In this document: positions 32,982 through 41,067 of the stretch, one piece after another
Layout of the letters: every line of letters begins with the position of its first letter
Numbering within the stretch: the first letter of the stretch is position 1
Source of the DNA: Hungatella hathewayi
Lineage (GTDB): Bacteria > Bacillota > Clostridia > Lachnospirales > Lachnospiraceae
Length of the DNA stretch: 64,000 nucleotides
Direction of reading: 5' to 3'
Assembly: GCA_025149285.1 (NCBI GenBank)
Contig: CP102274.1
Location: 4,800,001-4,864,000, forward strand
Position numbers and translations under genes: made by a program
Notes under the pieces: model-generated
What the model was told of the DNA's origin: nothing
What the model saw: the letters and a program-made list of their open reading frames with translations, nothing else
The model's database searches: none

Positions 32982-35207
32982 TTAGGAATTCCTTCTGTCG
33001 GAATCTCTTCTGTCAGAATCTCTTCTTCCGCCGTCACGTCTGCCGGAATCTCTTCTTCCGCCGTCTCTTCTGTCGGAATCTCTTCTTCCGCTGTCAAGCG
33101 TTGATACATCCACATTGGGATCCATATCGCCCGGCTTCATGCTTAAGTTGATTCTGCCCATCTTATCTACTTCAAGTACCCTTACAGTCACCTCGTCGCC
33201 GATATTTACCGCATCTTCCACTTTCTCAACGCGCTTATCTGACAATTTAGAAATGTGAACCATACCGTCCTTGTTCGGCGCCAGTTCCACAAATGCGCCG
33301 AAGTTCATGATTCTGACAACCTTGCCCTTCATGACAGCGCCCGGTTCGATGTCTGTCACGATGCTCTTAATGATCTCAATCGCACGTGCAATCATGTCTT
33401 TATCGGTTCCGCATACGGATACGCTTCCATCATCGGAGATGTCGATCTTTACGCCGGTCTCTTCGATAATCTTGTTGATTACCTTGCCCTGCTTGCCGAC
33501 AACATCACCGATCTTCTGAGGATCGATCGTGATCTGCTCGATCTTCGGAGCATATTTTCCAACTTCCTTACGCGGCTCTGCAATCGCTTTTGCCATAACC
33601 TCGTCCAGGATGTAGATTCTTGCTTCTCTCGTTCTTCTGATGGCTTCCTCGATAATCGGTCTTGTCAGGCCGTGAATCTTGATATCCATCTGAATCGCTG
33701 TGATACCCTTGTGAGTACCGCCTACCTTGAAGTCCATGTCTCCGAAGAAATCTTCCAGTCCCTGGATATCGGTTAAAACGATGTAATCATCGTCAGTATC
33801 TCCGGTTACGAGACCGCAGGAAATTCCTGCTACCGCGGATTTGATCGGAACACCGGCCGCCATTAACGACATGGAGGAGGAACAGATGCTCGCCTGAGAG
33901 GTGGAGCCGTTGGATTCCATGGTCTCCGATACGGTACGGATTGCATATGGGAACTCTTCCTCCGATGGAAGCACCGGAATAAGGGCTCTCTCAGCCAGCG
34001 CACCATGGCCGATCTCACGGCGTCCCGGTCCTCTGGATGGCTTTGTCTCACCAACGGAGAAGGACGGGAAATTGTAATGGTGCATATATCTCTTGGAGGT
34101 CTCCATATCGTCAATGCCGTCTAATCTCTGGCTCTCAGATAATGGAGCAAGTGTACAGATGTTTAAAATCTGAGTCTGTCCGCGTGTAAACATAGCGGAA
34201 CCGTGTACTCTCGGAAGCATATCGATCTCGGCCGCCAGAGGACGAATCTGATCGATGGCACGGCCATCCGGACGTTTGTGATCCTTTAAGATCATCTTAC
34301 GGACAGTCTTCTTCTGATACTGGTAAACAGCTTCTCCCAATACAGCCAGCCACTCTTCCTTATCCGCAAATGCCTCTTCCAGCTTCGCAGTGATGGTTCT
34401 GATATTCTCTTCTCTCGTCTGCTTGTCGTCTGTGAAGACGGCTACTTCCATCTCTGCCGGAGGAACGATCTCCTTAATGGCAGCAAATAATTCTTCCGGA
34501 ACAGCACAGCTGATATAGGAATGCTTCGGTTTGCCGCACTCGGCTACGATGGTATCGATAAATTTGATTACTTCCTGGTTTACGGAATGTGCCTTGAAGA
34601 TCGCTTCGATCATGATATCTTCCGGAACTTCATTGGCGCCTGCCTCGATCATGATTACTTTTTCCCTGGTGGAAGCGACGGTTAACGCCATGTCGGACGC
34701 CTGCTTCTGAGCCTGGGTCGGGTTCACAACCAGTTCTCCGTCAACCATACCGATCTGGGTCGTCGCACATGGACCATCAAACGGAATGTCGGAAATACAG
34801 GTCGCAATCGCGGAGCCTAACATCGCGGTCAGTTCAGGACTGCAGTCCTGGTCTACGGACATGACAATGTTGTCCAGGGTCACGTCGTTGCGGTAATCCT
34901 TCGGGAATAATGGTCTCATCGGACGGTCAATAACACGGGAAGTCAGAATTGCGTTCTCCGAAGCCTTTCCTTCTCTCTTGTTGAAGCCGCCCGGAATCTT
35001 TCCTACCGCGTATAATTTTTCTTCGTACTCTACGCTTAATGGGAAGAAATCGATGCCTTCTCTTGGTTTGTCAGAGGCTGTCGCCGTAGATAATACGACA
35101 GTATCTCCATAATGCATTAATGCAGCGCCGCTGGCCTGCTTTGCAACTCTGCCGACTTCGACCGTTAAGGTGCGGCCGGCAAGTTCCATGCTGTAACTCT
35201 TGAACAT
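32982..35207 (-). CDS. pnp: Polyribonucleotide nucleotidyltransferase (PNPase)
   Basis: A 741-residue phosphorolytic 3-prime exoribonuclease of the RNA degradosome. Both RNase PH domains are present (for example RVIDRPMRPLFPKDYRN and GSAMFTRGQTQIL with the catalytic second domain). A KH domain follows (IGDVVGKQGKVINKIIEETG), then an S1 domain (GAVMKGKVVRIMNFGAFVEL). The last 40 residues are unusual: seven pentapeptides of the form G/D-R-R-D/N-S/G, an Arg-rich RNA-binding-like tail encoded by 15-base repeats. AAGGAG lies eight bases before the ATG. It follows rpsO on the same strand, as in many bacteria, but with a terminator pair and its own likely promoter between them. Confidence 0.98.
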   Translation of the reverse strand: MFKSYSMELAGRTLTVEVGRVAKQASGAALMHYGDTVVLSTATASDKPREGIDFFPLSVEYEEKLYAVGKIPGGFNKREGKASENAILTSRVIDRPMRPLFPKDYRNDVTLDNIVMSVDQDCSPELTAMLGSAIATCISDIPFDGPCATTQIGMVDGELVVNPTQAQKQASDMALTVASTREKVIMIEAGANEVPEDIMIEAIFKAHSVNQEVIKFIDTIVAECGKPKHSYISCAVPEELFAAIKEIVPPAEMEVAVFTDDKQTREENIRTITAKLEEAFADKEEWLAVLGEAVYQYQKKTVRKMILKDHKRPDGRAIDQIRPLAAEIDMLPRVHGSAMFTRGQTQILNICTLAPLSESQRLDGIDDMETSKRYMHHYNFPSFSVGETKPSRGPGRREIGHGALAERALIPVLPSEEEFPYAIRTVSETMESNGSTSQASICSSSMSLMAAGVPIKSAVAGISCGLVTGDTDDDYIVLTDIQGLEDFFGDMDFKVGGTHKGITAIQMDIKIHGLTRPIIEEAIRRTREARIYILDEVMAKAIAEPRKEVGKYAPKIEQITIDPQKIGDVVGKQGKVINKIIEETGVKIDISDDGSVSVCGTDKDMIARAIEIIKSIVTDIEPGAVMKGKVVRIMNFGAFVELAPNKDGMVHISKLSDKRVEKVEDAVNIGDEVTVRVLEVDKMGRINLSMKPGDMDPNVDVSTLDSGRRDSDRRDGGRRDSGRRDGGRRDSDRRDSDRRNS
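32985..33089 (-). repeat. Seven 15-bp tandem repeats encoding the RRD-rich PNPase tail
   Basis: Seven consecutive 15-base units at the 3-prime end of pnp encode GRRDS, DRRDG, GRRDS, GRRDG, GRRDS, DRRDS and DRRNS. The units are nearly identical in DNA, so the number is likely to vary between strains by slippage or recombination. Confidence 0.9.
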
Positions 35208-35229
35208 GTTTGAATCTCCTTGTTGTTAT

Positions 35230-35552
35230 AATATTTATATTATAAAGCAGAGGAGGCCGAAACTACTGATCTGCGCGCAAGCTTGACAGTTTGATTGTTA
35301 GCTTGCTTGTGTGACCCGCTGCTCCGCAGTGCACCTCGGTTCCGCTGCGCTTCACCTCGGTCGCGGGCTTCGCCCTATGAAAAAAGTCAAAATAAAATTT
35401 ACTTATGTGCCAGCACAACGTAAATTTTTTTTTGCCTTTTTTCGCACTGCTCATGGCTTGCGCGTACATCAGCGGTCTCGGATTTTCCCTCCGCTTTTAA
35501 TACTCTTTTTGTTATTATGTCTTTCTTTTCATTTCTCTAATAATAGACAGAT
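35230..35552. other. GC-rich rpsO-pnp intergenic element
   Basis: The 377 bases between rpsO and pnp hold no gene I can support. On the minus strand the part at 35280-35380 is GC-rich with related blocks GACCGAGGTGAAGCGCAGCGG and AACCGAGGTGCACTGCGG and a GCAAGC/GCTTGC inverted pair, and it differs sharply from the AT-rich DNA around it. Short frames through it look like by-products. Its look is that of a dispersed intergenic repeat inserted beside a terminator, which is an inference. TATAAT at the pnp-proximal end may be the pnp -10. Confidence 0.35.
35394..35428 (-). terminator. Second terminator hairpin downstream of rpsO
   Basis: Minus strand: AAAATTTAC and GTAAATTTT enclose an inner TGTGC/GCACA stem, followed by the T-rich TATTTTGACTTTTTTC. 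It lies about 155 bases after the rpsO stop and should separate most rpsO transcripts from pnp. Confidence 0.6.
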
Positions 35553-35576
35553 AGGGTGGAGAAGTTTCTCCACCCT
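35553..35576 (-). terminator. Perfect hairpin just after rpsO
   Basis: AGGGTGGAGAA and TTCTCCACCCT pair exactly with a two-base turn, eight bases after the rpsO stop. The downstream tail (ATCTGTCTATTATT) has scattered Ts only, so it may be a processing or attenuation hairpin as well as a terminator. Confidence 0.6.
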
Positions 35577-35584
35577 AAATGGTT

Positions 35585-35851
35585 TTATTTTCTGATTCCT
35601 AACTTCTCGATTAACGCACGGTAACCGTCTAAGTTGGTCTTCTTTAAGTAGTCAAGAAGTCCTCTTCTCTGTCCAACCATCATTAAAAGTCCTCTTCTGG
35701 AGTGATGGTCTTTCGGATTCTTCTGAAGGTGATCAGTTAATTCTGTGATTCTCGCTGTTAAAATAGCGATCTGTACTTCCGGTGAACCTGTGTCTCCGGC
35801 TTTTCTGCCGTATTCTTCGATAATTGCTGCTTTCTTTTCCTTTGAAATCAT
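35585..35851 (-). CDS. rpsO: 30S ribosomal protein S15
   Basis: An 88-residue protein, the standard length for S15, which binds 16S rRNA at the platform of the small subunit. It has the conserved DTGSPEVQIAILTARI and HHSRRGLLMMVGQRRGLLDYL segments. AAAGGAGG lies nine bases before the ATG. It is preceded by its own promoter and a structured leader and followed by pnp. Confidence 0.98.
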   Translation of the reverse strand: MISKEKKAAIIEEYGRKAGDTGSPEVQIAILTARITELTDHLQKNPKDHHSRRGLLMMVGQRRGLLDYLKKTNLDGYRALIEKLGIRK

Positions 35852-35893
35852 GATGATTTCCTCCTTTAATTTTTCATTCCCACCATATACCAG

Positions 35894-35918
35894 GCGCTGG
35901 TTGGAGTATCCAAAGCGC
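35894..35918 (-). promoter_or_regulatory. Structured rpsO leader, possible S15 autoregulatory element
   Basis: Minus-strand leader of about 90 bases. GCGCT TTGG ATACT CCAA CC AGCGC folds into a compact hairpin with a two-base bulge, upstream of the ribosome binding site. S15 represses its own mRNA through leader structures in many bacteria; which class this would be cannot be decided by eye. Confidence 0.4.
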
Positions 35919-35945
35919 TGAGCACTGGCGCATTTTCATATCGAT

Positions 35946-36776
35946 CTAGTTTACCATAAGCTGTCCTCTGTTGTCAATGATTTTTTCCTCAGATTCCCGC
36001 CCTGGTTTTATTTTTTTCATGCTCCGATACCTGGCCGGTGCATTCCCGGTCGCTTTTTGAAAATGCCGGCAAAAGGAGGATGAATCGTGGTATCCGCAGG
36101 AATAAGCGATCTCGGTAATCCGGTATTCCGTCTGCACCAGCATCTCCTTCGCTTCCTCCAGGCGATAGCGGCTCAAATACTGCTTCGGCGACACCCCCGC
36201 CTGATGCATGAAAATACGATAGAGATACGTCCTGTCAATCCCTACGTAACCGGCAATCTCACTGATCTGTATGGGATAGCTGTAATTATGACGGATAAAT
36301 GCAACGGCCCTCTTAAAATAGCCTTCCTCATCCACAGGTACGCCGCCCTTTCCCGATCTTAAAAGACAGGCCATAATTAAATAGAAGTATCCCAGAACTC
36401 TCTCCCGGTTTTCCTCTGCGCTTCCAAAGGCGCCGAGAAGTCCTTCAAACCAGCCGGAAACCGCGGTGATCTCACCCATGGCGCATACAGGAAAGCTGTG
36501 GTCCGGATAATACCGTTCCAACAGCGCTTCCGCCCCGTCGCCGTCAAACGCAATCCACGCATAACTCCATGGCTCCTCAAAATCCGCCTGATAGTACGTC
36601 ACCTCTCCCGGTCTGATCAGAAACGCTTCCCCTTCCTTTATCTCATACTGCCCATACCCGGTCCTGTAAATTCCTTTTCCCTTCAGCACAAAATGTATCA
36701 GCTGGTGAGACCTCACTGCCGGACCAAAGAAATGGCCCTTCTCGCAGTCCTCCCGGCCGCAATAGTAAACCTTCAC
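35946..36776 (-). CDS. AraC-family regulator, probable activator of the alpha-galactosidase gene
   Basis: A 276-residue regulator with an N-terminal cupin domain (SHQLIHFVLKGKGIYRTG, FLIRPGEVTYY) and a C-terminal pair of helix-turn-helix motifs (ISEIAGYVGIDRTYLYRIF; ITEIAYSCGYHDSSSFCRHF). It starts with GTG at 36776, with AGGAGAAGGGG upstream. It is divergent from the family 4 alpha-galactosidase gene across 136 bases, the usual layout for local activation by an alpha-galactoside. Its closest relative in the window is the AraC protein at 18545-19408. Confidence 0.9.
   Translation of the reverse strand: MKVYYCGREDCEKGHFFGPAVRSHQLIHFVLKGKGIYRTGYGQYEIKEGEAFLIRPGEVTYYQADFEEPWSYAWIAFDGDGAEALLERYYPDHSFPVCAMGEITAVSGWFEGLLGAFGSAEENRERVLGYFYLIMACLLRSGKGGVPVDEEGYFKRAVAFIRHNYSYPIQISEIAGYVGIDRTYLYRIFMHQAGVSPKQYLSRYRLEEAKEMLVQTEYRITEIAYSCGYHDSSSFCRHFQKATGNAPARYRSMKKIKPGRESEEKIIDNRGQLMVN
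35948..35977 (-). promoter_or_regulatory. rpsO promoter inside the 3-prime end of the upstream AraC gene
   Basis: Minus strand: -35 TTGACA (35972-35977), 18-base spacer, -10 TAAACT (35948-35953). It overlaps the last codons of the AraC gene. Confidence 0.7.
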
Positions 36777-36912
36777 CCGATTCCCCTTCTCCTTTCAAGA
36801 TGCAACAAAATGACAATAATTACGAAACAAATTTTCTATCTTGTTTTCCTGTCTCATTATATACTTTCTTCATAAGCAGCACAACCGAAAAAAAGAAAAA
36901 AGGAGAATCATT

Positions 36913-38232
36913 ATGGTAAAAATTACGTTTATGGGCGCCGGCAGCACCGTATTTGCAAGAAATGTCCTGGAAGACTGCATGTGTACCCCCGCGCTGTGCG
37001 ACGCAGAGATCGCACTGTATGACATCGACGGTGAACGCCTGAACGACTCTTACGTCATCCTGTCCGCGATCAACAAAAATGTCAATCAGGGCCGCGCATC
37101 CATCCACACCTATTTAGGCGTGCCCAATCGGAAGGACGCACTTCGTGACGCCGACTTCGTCGTAAATGCCATCCAGGTAGGCGGCTACGATCCCTGCACC
37201 ATCACAGATTTTGAGATTCCCAAAAAATACGGCTTAAACCAGACCATTGCCGACACGCTGGGAATCGGCGGAATCATGCGGGCACTGCGCACCATTCCCG
37301 TACTGGAAGATTTTGCCAGAGATATGGAGGAGGTATGTCCTGACGCCTATTTCTTAAATTACACCAATCCCATGGCCATGCTGACCGGATATATGCAGCG
37401 CTATACAAACGTAAAGACCATCGGATTATGCCACAGCGTCCAGACCTGTTCAAAGACCCTGCTAACGGAGCTGGGTATGGAAGATAAGCTGGAGGGCCGC
37501 ACGGAGCTGATCGCCGGTATCAATCACATGGCCTGGCTTTTAAAGCTGTACGACAAGGAAGGCAATGACCTCTATCCGGAGATCCGCCGCCTGGCCGATC
37601 AGAAAAACCGGGAAGAGAAGCATAAAGACATGGTTCGCTTCGAATACATCCGCCATCTGGGCTACTACTGCACTGAATCCAGCGAGCACAACGCCGAGTA
37701 CAATCCGCTATTCATTAAGAGCAACTATCCGGAGATGATTGAGGACTACCAGATTCCATTGGATGAATATCCCCGCCGCTGCATCAAACAGATCGAAGGC
37801 TGGAATCAGGAGAAGGACAGTATTCTGATGGATGGAGCCATCACCCACACCCGCTCTTTAGAATACGCATCCTATATTATGGAAGCAATTGTCACCAATC
37901 AGCCCTATAAGATCGGCGGAAATGTGCTCAACCATGGCCTTATCGATAATCTGCCGGCCGAAGCCTGTGTGGAGGTTCCCTGTCTCGTAGACGGAAGCGG
38001 AATCACGCCATGCCATGTAGGTGCCCTCCCCACACAGCTGGCCGCCATGAATTTAAGCAATATTTCGGTCCAGCTTCTCACCATCGAGGCAGCCCGCAGC
38101 AGGGACCGCCGCACCATCTATCAGGCAGCCATGATGGACCCCCATACCGCCGCCGAGCTTAACATCCCCGATATTATCGCCATGTGCGACGAACTGATCG
38201 CCGCCCACGGAGAGTATATGAAGGAATATTAA
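36913..38232 (+). CDS. melA: Alpha-glycosidase of GH family 4, alpha-galactosidase type
   Basis: A 439-residue NAD+- and Mn2+-dependent family 4 glycosidase that works by transient oxidation at C3 of the sugar. Seen directly: the dinucleotide motif KITFMGAGSTVFARN at the start; NAIQVGGYDP; the metal ligands Cys173 in GLCHSVQ and His205 in GINHMAW; and FLNYTNPMAM. The GLCHS/GINHMAW combination is that of MelA-like alpha-galactosidases, with alpha-glucosidase or alpha-glucuronidase less likely. AAGGAGA lies five to six bases before the ATG at 36913. No transporter is adjacent. The promoter region has TATACT but a poor -35, as expected for AraC activation. Confidence 0.9.
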   Translation: MVKITFMGAGSTVFARNVLEDCMCTPALCDAEIALYDIDGERLNDSYVILSAINKNVNQGRASIHTYLGVPNRKDALRDADFVVNAIQVGGYDPCTITDFEIPKKYGLNQTIADTLGIGGIMRALRTIPVLEDFARDMEEVCPDAYFLNYTNPMAMLTGYMQRYTNVKTIGLCHSVQTCSKTLLTELGMEDKLEGRTELIAGINHMAWLLKLYDKEGNDLYPEIRRLADQKNREEKHKDMVRFEYIRHLGYYCTESSEHNAEYNPLFIKSNYPEMIEDYQIPLDEYPRRCIKQIEGWNQEKDSILMDGAITHTRSLEYASYIMEAIVTNQPYKIGGNVLNHGLIDNLPAEACVEVPCLVDGSGITPCHVGALPTQLAAMNLSNISVQLLTIEAARSRDRRTIYQAAMMDPHTAAELNIPDIIAMCDELIAAHGEYMKEY

Positions 38233-38246
38233 TCCCCTGTCACAGC

Positions 38247-38291
38247 AAAGGAGCAGCCGCTGCAGATACTTAACGCCGCGGCTGCTCCTTT
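38247..38291. terminator. Bidirectional terminator between the alpha-galactosidase and ytvI genes
   Basis: AAAGGAGCAGCCGC (38247-38260) and GCGGCTGCTCCTTT (38278-38291) are perfect inverse complements around a 17-base loop, 14 bases after the glycosidase stop and 11 bases past the convergent ytvI-like stop. Confidence 0.8.
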
Positions 38292-38302
38292 GTCTCCTGC
38301 CG

Positions 38303-39433
38303 TCATAATCCATTCCCTGTACGGGTTTCGCCGAATCCCTGTTTAATCAAATGAATCGTACCTTCATCATTCATCTTCTTTACAATGGTGGCAATAACCG
38401 GAAACGTAAAGATCCCCAGCACACCGATCAGCTGTGCCCCTGCGAAGATACACAACAGGGTAACGATCGGATGGAGTCCCACCTGTTGTCCGATCACCTT
38501 TGGTTCGAGAGTCTGTCTGACGATAGTAATTATTACATACAGAATAAAAATCCCCACACCGAGTCCCGTTTTTCCAATGATACAAAGAATAAGCGCCCAC
38601 GGTATCAGGACAGTTCCGGTTCCCAGTACCGGAAGGATGTCGACCACAGCCACCAGAAACGCCAAAAGCAGAGGCATTGGTATCTTCAGCAGCACAAATC
38701 CCAGATACAGTTCCGCAAAGGTAATCGTCATCATAAGCGCATACACCTTAAGAATCTTCCAGATGGTCGTCCTTGCCCCCGCTGCGGTCTCGGCAATCAT
38801 CTTTCTCCGCTCCTCTTTAAACTGCCGCAGGACAAAATCCCAGATTCTGTCATAATCAATTGTGAAGAAGAAAGACGAAATAATCGTAAATATGGTCTGT
38901 ACCAGAATCGCCGGAAATCCCACAATCCAGGAAGCTCCCCAGCCGATCAGAGTTCCTGACACCGTCATAATTCCGCTCTGCAGGGCATTTTCCAGGCTGG
39001 CAGACATCTGACTCAGCCAGTCCTGATATTCAGGGAAACTGACAACGATCCGTTCAAACAGAATTCCCAGCTCCGGCTCTATCACCTCCATATAAAACTG
39101 AGGCAGCTTTCCGGCCAGATTTTGAATAAAGGCAACGATATGGCTCGCCGAAAACAATGCCGCCATCACCAGAATCCCGTAAAATACCAGAAGCACCGCA
39201 ATCGACACCGGCGCTCGCTTTCCTCCCGTTCGTCCGCACAGCTTCCGTATCAGAGGCGACAGCACTGCAGCCACCGTAAGCCCCAGCAGAAACGGAAAAA
39301 ACATGGGTACCAGCCGTTTCATCACAAAGAGAAAAATCCCTCCCAAAATGACGAAGTAGATCACATTCGTTATAAACCGTTTTCTGCCTTCCATCCTGCG
39401 TTCCTGTACTGCCTGTTCCTTACTCTCTTCCAT
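38303..39433 (-). CDS. ytvI: AI-2E family membrane protein, sporulation YtvI type
   Basis: A 376-residue membrane protein with about eight helices. The segment VAVVDILPVLGTGTVLIPWA and the later RQTLEPKVIGQQVGLHPIVT are the signature of the AI-2E/UPF0118 superfamily, closest to the YtvI subgroup that is made during sporulation in Bacillus and clostridia. Its molecular role is not known. GGAAGGG lies far (about 14 bases) before the ATG at 39433; the ATG 13 codons later is a possible alternative. It is a single gene. Confidence 0.8.
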   Translation of the reverse strand: MEESKEQAVQERRMEGRKRFITNVIYFVILGGIFLFVMKRLVPMFFPFLLGLTVAAVLSPLIRKLCGRTGGKRAPVSIAVLLVFYGILVMAALFSASHIVAFIQNLAGKLPQFYMEVIEPELGILFERIVVSFPEYQDWLSQMSASLENALQSGIMTVSGTLIGWGASWIVGFPAILVQTIFTIISSFFFTIDYDRIWDFVLRQFKEERRKMIAETAAGARTTIWKILKVYALMMTITFAELYLGFVLLKIPMPLLLAFLVAVVDILPVLGTGTVLIPWALILCIIGKTGLGVGIFILYVIITIVRQTLEPKVIGQQVGLHPIVTLLCIFAGAQLIGVLGIFTFPVIATIVKKMNDEGTIHLIKQGFGETRTGNGL

Positions 39434-39491
39434 ATTTGGCTATCCATCCCTTCCTCATGCATCTTATTATGGTTTTGTCCAATTCATGCAC

Positions 39492-39534
39492 AAAAAGGCA
39501 CAACCTGCCACAAAAATGCAGGCCGTGCCTTTTT
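39492..39534. terminator. Terminator hairpin between deaminase and ytvI genes
   Basis: AAAAAGGCAC and GTGCCTTTTT form a stem extended by GCCTGC/GCAGG pairs, with T runs available on both strands. It ends the minus-strand deaminase operon. The rest of the 284-base gap (39535-39717) holds nothing I can name. Confidence 0.7.
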
Positions 39535-39717
39535 CTTATCATTTTTTATCCCTGCGTCGCTTCCGGCGTGGTTCATGGTTTCCTCTGACTGTCCTTTATT
39601 TGAGAAGTCTCCGCCCGCCTCTTCATGGAAGTACCGGACTCAGGCCTTCATCTGAACGCCATTATAGAAACAGAAAGCCCTTTCGTCAAGCGAACCGGGG
39701 GAAGCTTAACGACATCT

Positions 39718-41067
39718 TTACAGGGATACCAGGGCGTTCTCCGCAAACGCAGTCTTCGCCATCTTTCGTTCCAGCTCCTCCCTCAATACGTCCAGCCGTT
39801 TTTCAGCCAGCTTCCCATCCTTTACAACACAGGCGCCTTCCACAAACACCATATCCACATTTGAGGGGCCTGCGCTGTAGACCAGAGCAGAATACGGATC
39901 ATAGACAGGAAACATATTGGCGGAACGGGTCTCTACAAGGACCAGATCAGCCCGTTTCCCCACTTCAACCGAGCCGGTCATCTGTTCCATATGAAGAGCC
40001 TGCGCCCCCATCACCGTAGCCATCTCCACCACCTGCCGCGCCGGAAATGCGCTGCGGTTCTTCGTTTCATTCTTGTGGAAATTGGCGAACAGCTTCATCT
40101 GCGTAAACAGATCCAGTGTATTGCCGCTGGCCGGCCCGTCGGTGCCCAGGCCCACCGTAATCCCCAGCTCCCGCATGCGGCTGACCGGAGCCACGCCCTT
40201 GGCTGCCTTCGTGTTGGAACCGATGCAGTGGGCTACCGAAGCTTCCCTCGCTGCAAACAGCTGCAAATCCGATTCAGACATATGGATACAGTGGGCCGCC
40301 AGCGTCTGTTTTCCCAAAACTCCCAGAGAGTCCAGATAGCCCGCCGGCGTCTGTCCAGACATCCCCCAGAAATAATCCATCTCATAATCCATTTCTGCTG
40401 TATGGAGGCTGAATGGGGCCCCATAAGCATGGTCCAGCTCCCATGCCGCTTTCAGAAGGCCTGAGGAACAGGTCGTCGTCCCGTGGGGCGCCACACACCC
40501 GGAAATTCTCGGATGCCCCTGATACTTCTTCATCAGGCTCTCCCCATAGGAAAGCGCTTCATACGGATCTTTAAAATCACAGGCTTCCTGTTCCATAACG
40601 GTTTCTCCGGCAATTCCGCGAATCCCCATCTCATCCATGGCCCGGGCCGCCTCAGCTTCGTAATAATACATATCGAAAACGGTGGTGACACCGGCCAGCA
40701 GCATCTCCGCCGCCGCATATTTCGTGGAAAGATAGACGAGCTCCGCATCCATGGCCCTCTGCTCCATCGGAAGCAGAAATACTCTCAGCCGGTCTTTGCA
40801 GTCGTCTCCCAGGCCGCGAAACGGGATCATTCCCATATGCGTGTGAAGGTTCACCATACCTGGCATGAGAATGCCGCCCTTCCCGTCTATCAGGCGGAGA
40901 CCGTCTCCTGTTTCATGCTTCCTCGCCTCTGCGATCACTGTCTCCAGCGTATCCATCGTTCCCACCGCAGTAATTTTCCCGTCTTCCCACGCGGCAAAGC
41001 CGTGTTTTATGACCTCCCGCTGTGTATTCATCGTTACCACAACGACATTTGTAATAATTGTACTCAC
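39718..41067 (-). CDS. Amidohydrolase/deaminase of the MtaD-AtzA type
   Basis: A 449-residue amidohydrolase_1 enzyme. Metal-site motifs: NLHTHMG (HxH), SLHTAEMD, AAHCIHMSESD and GLGTDGPAS with the late Asp. The layout matches methylthioadenosine/S-adenosylhomocysteine deaminases and related chlorohydrolases, which deaminate purine or triazine rings. It starts with GTG at 41067, overlapping the adenine deaminase stop by four bases (GTGA), so the two are coupled. Together with adenine deaminase it suggests salvage of adenine-containing compounds brought in by the ABC importer upstream. Substrate not proven. Confidence 0.85.
   Translation of the reverse strand: MSTIITNVVVVTMNTQREVIKHGFAAWEDGKITAVGTMDTLETVIAEARKHETGDGLRLIDGKGGILMPGMVNLHTHMGMIPFRGLGDDCKDRLRVFLLPMEQRAMDAELVYLSTKYAAAEMLLAGVTTVFDMYYYEAEAARAMDEMGIRGIAGETVMEQEACDFKDPYEALSYGESLMKKYQGHPRISGCVAPHGTTTCSSGLLKAAWELDHAYGAPFSLHTAEMDYEMDYFWGMSGQTPAGYLDSLGVLGKQTLAAHCIHMSESDLQLFAAREASVAHCIGSNTKAAKGVAPVSRMRELGITVGLGTDGPASGNTLDLFTQMKLFANFHKNETKNRSAFPARQVVEMATVMGAQALHMEQMTGSVEVGKRADLVLVETRSANMFPVYDPYSALVYSAGPSNVDMVFVEGACVVKDGKLAEKRLDVLREELERKMAKTAFAENALVSL

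Noticed and set aside
35263..35469. 68-codon minus-strand frame with an Arg/Lys-rich sequence between rpsO and pnp
   Set aside because: It runs through a terminator hairpin and a GC-rich repeat-like block and has no ribosome binding site.
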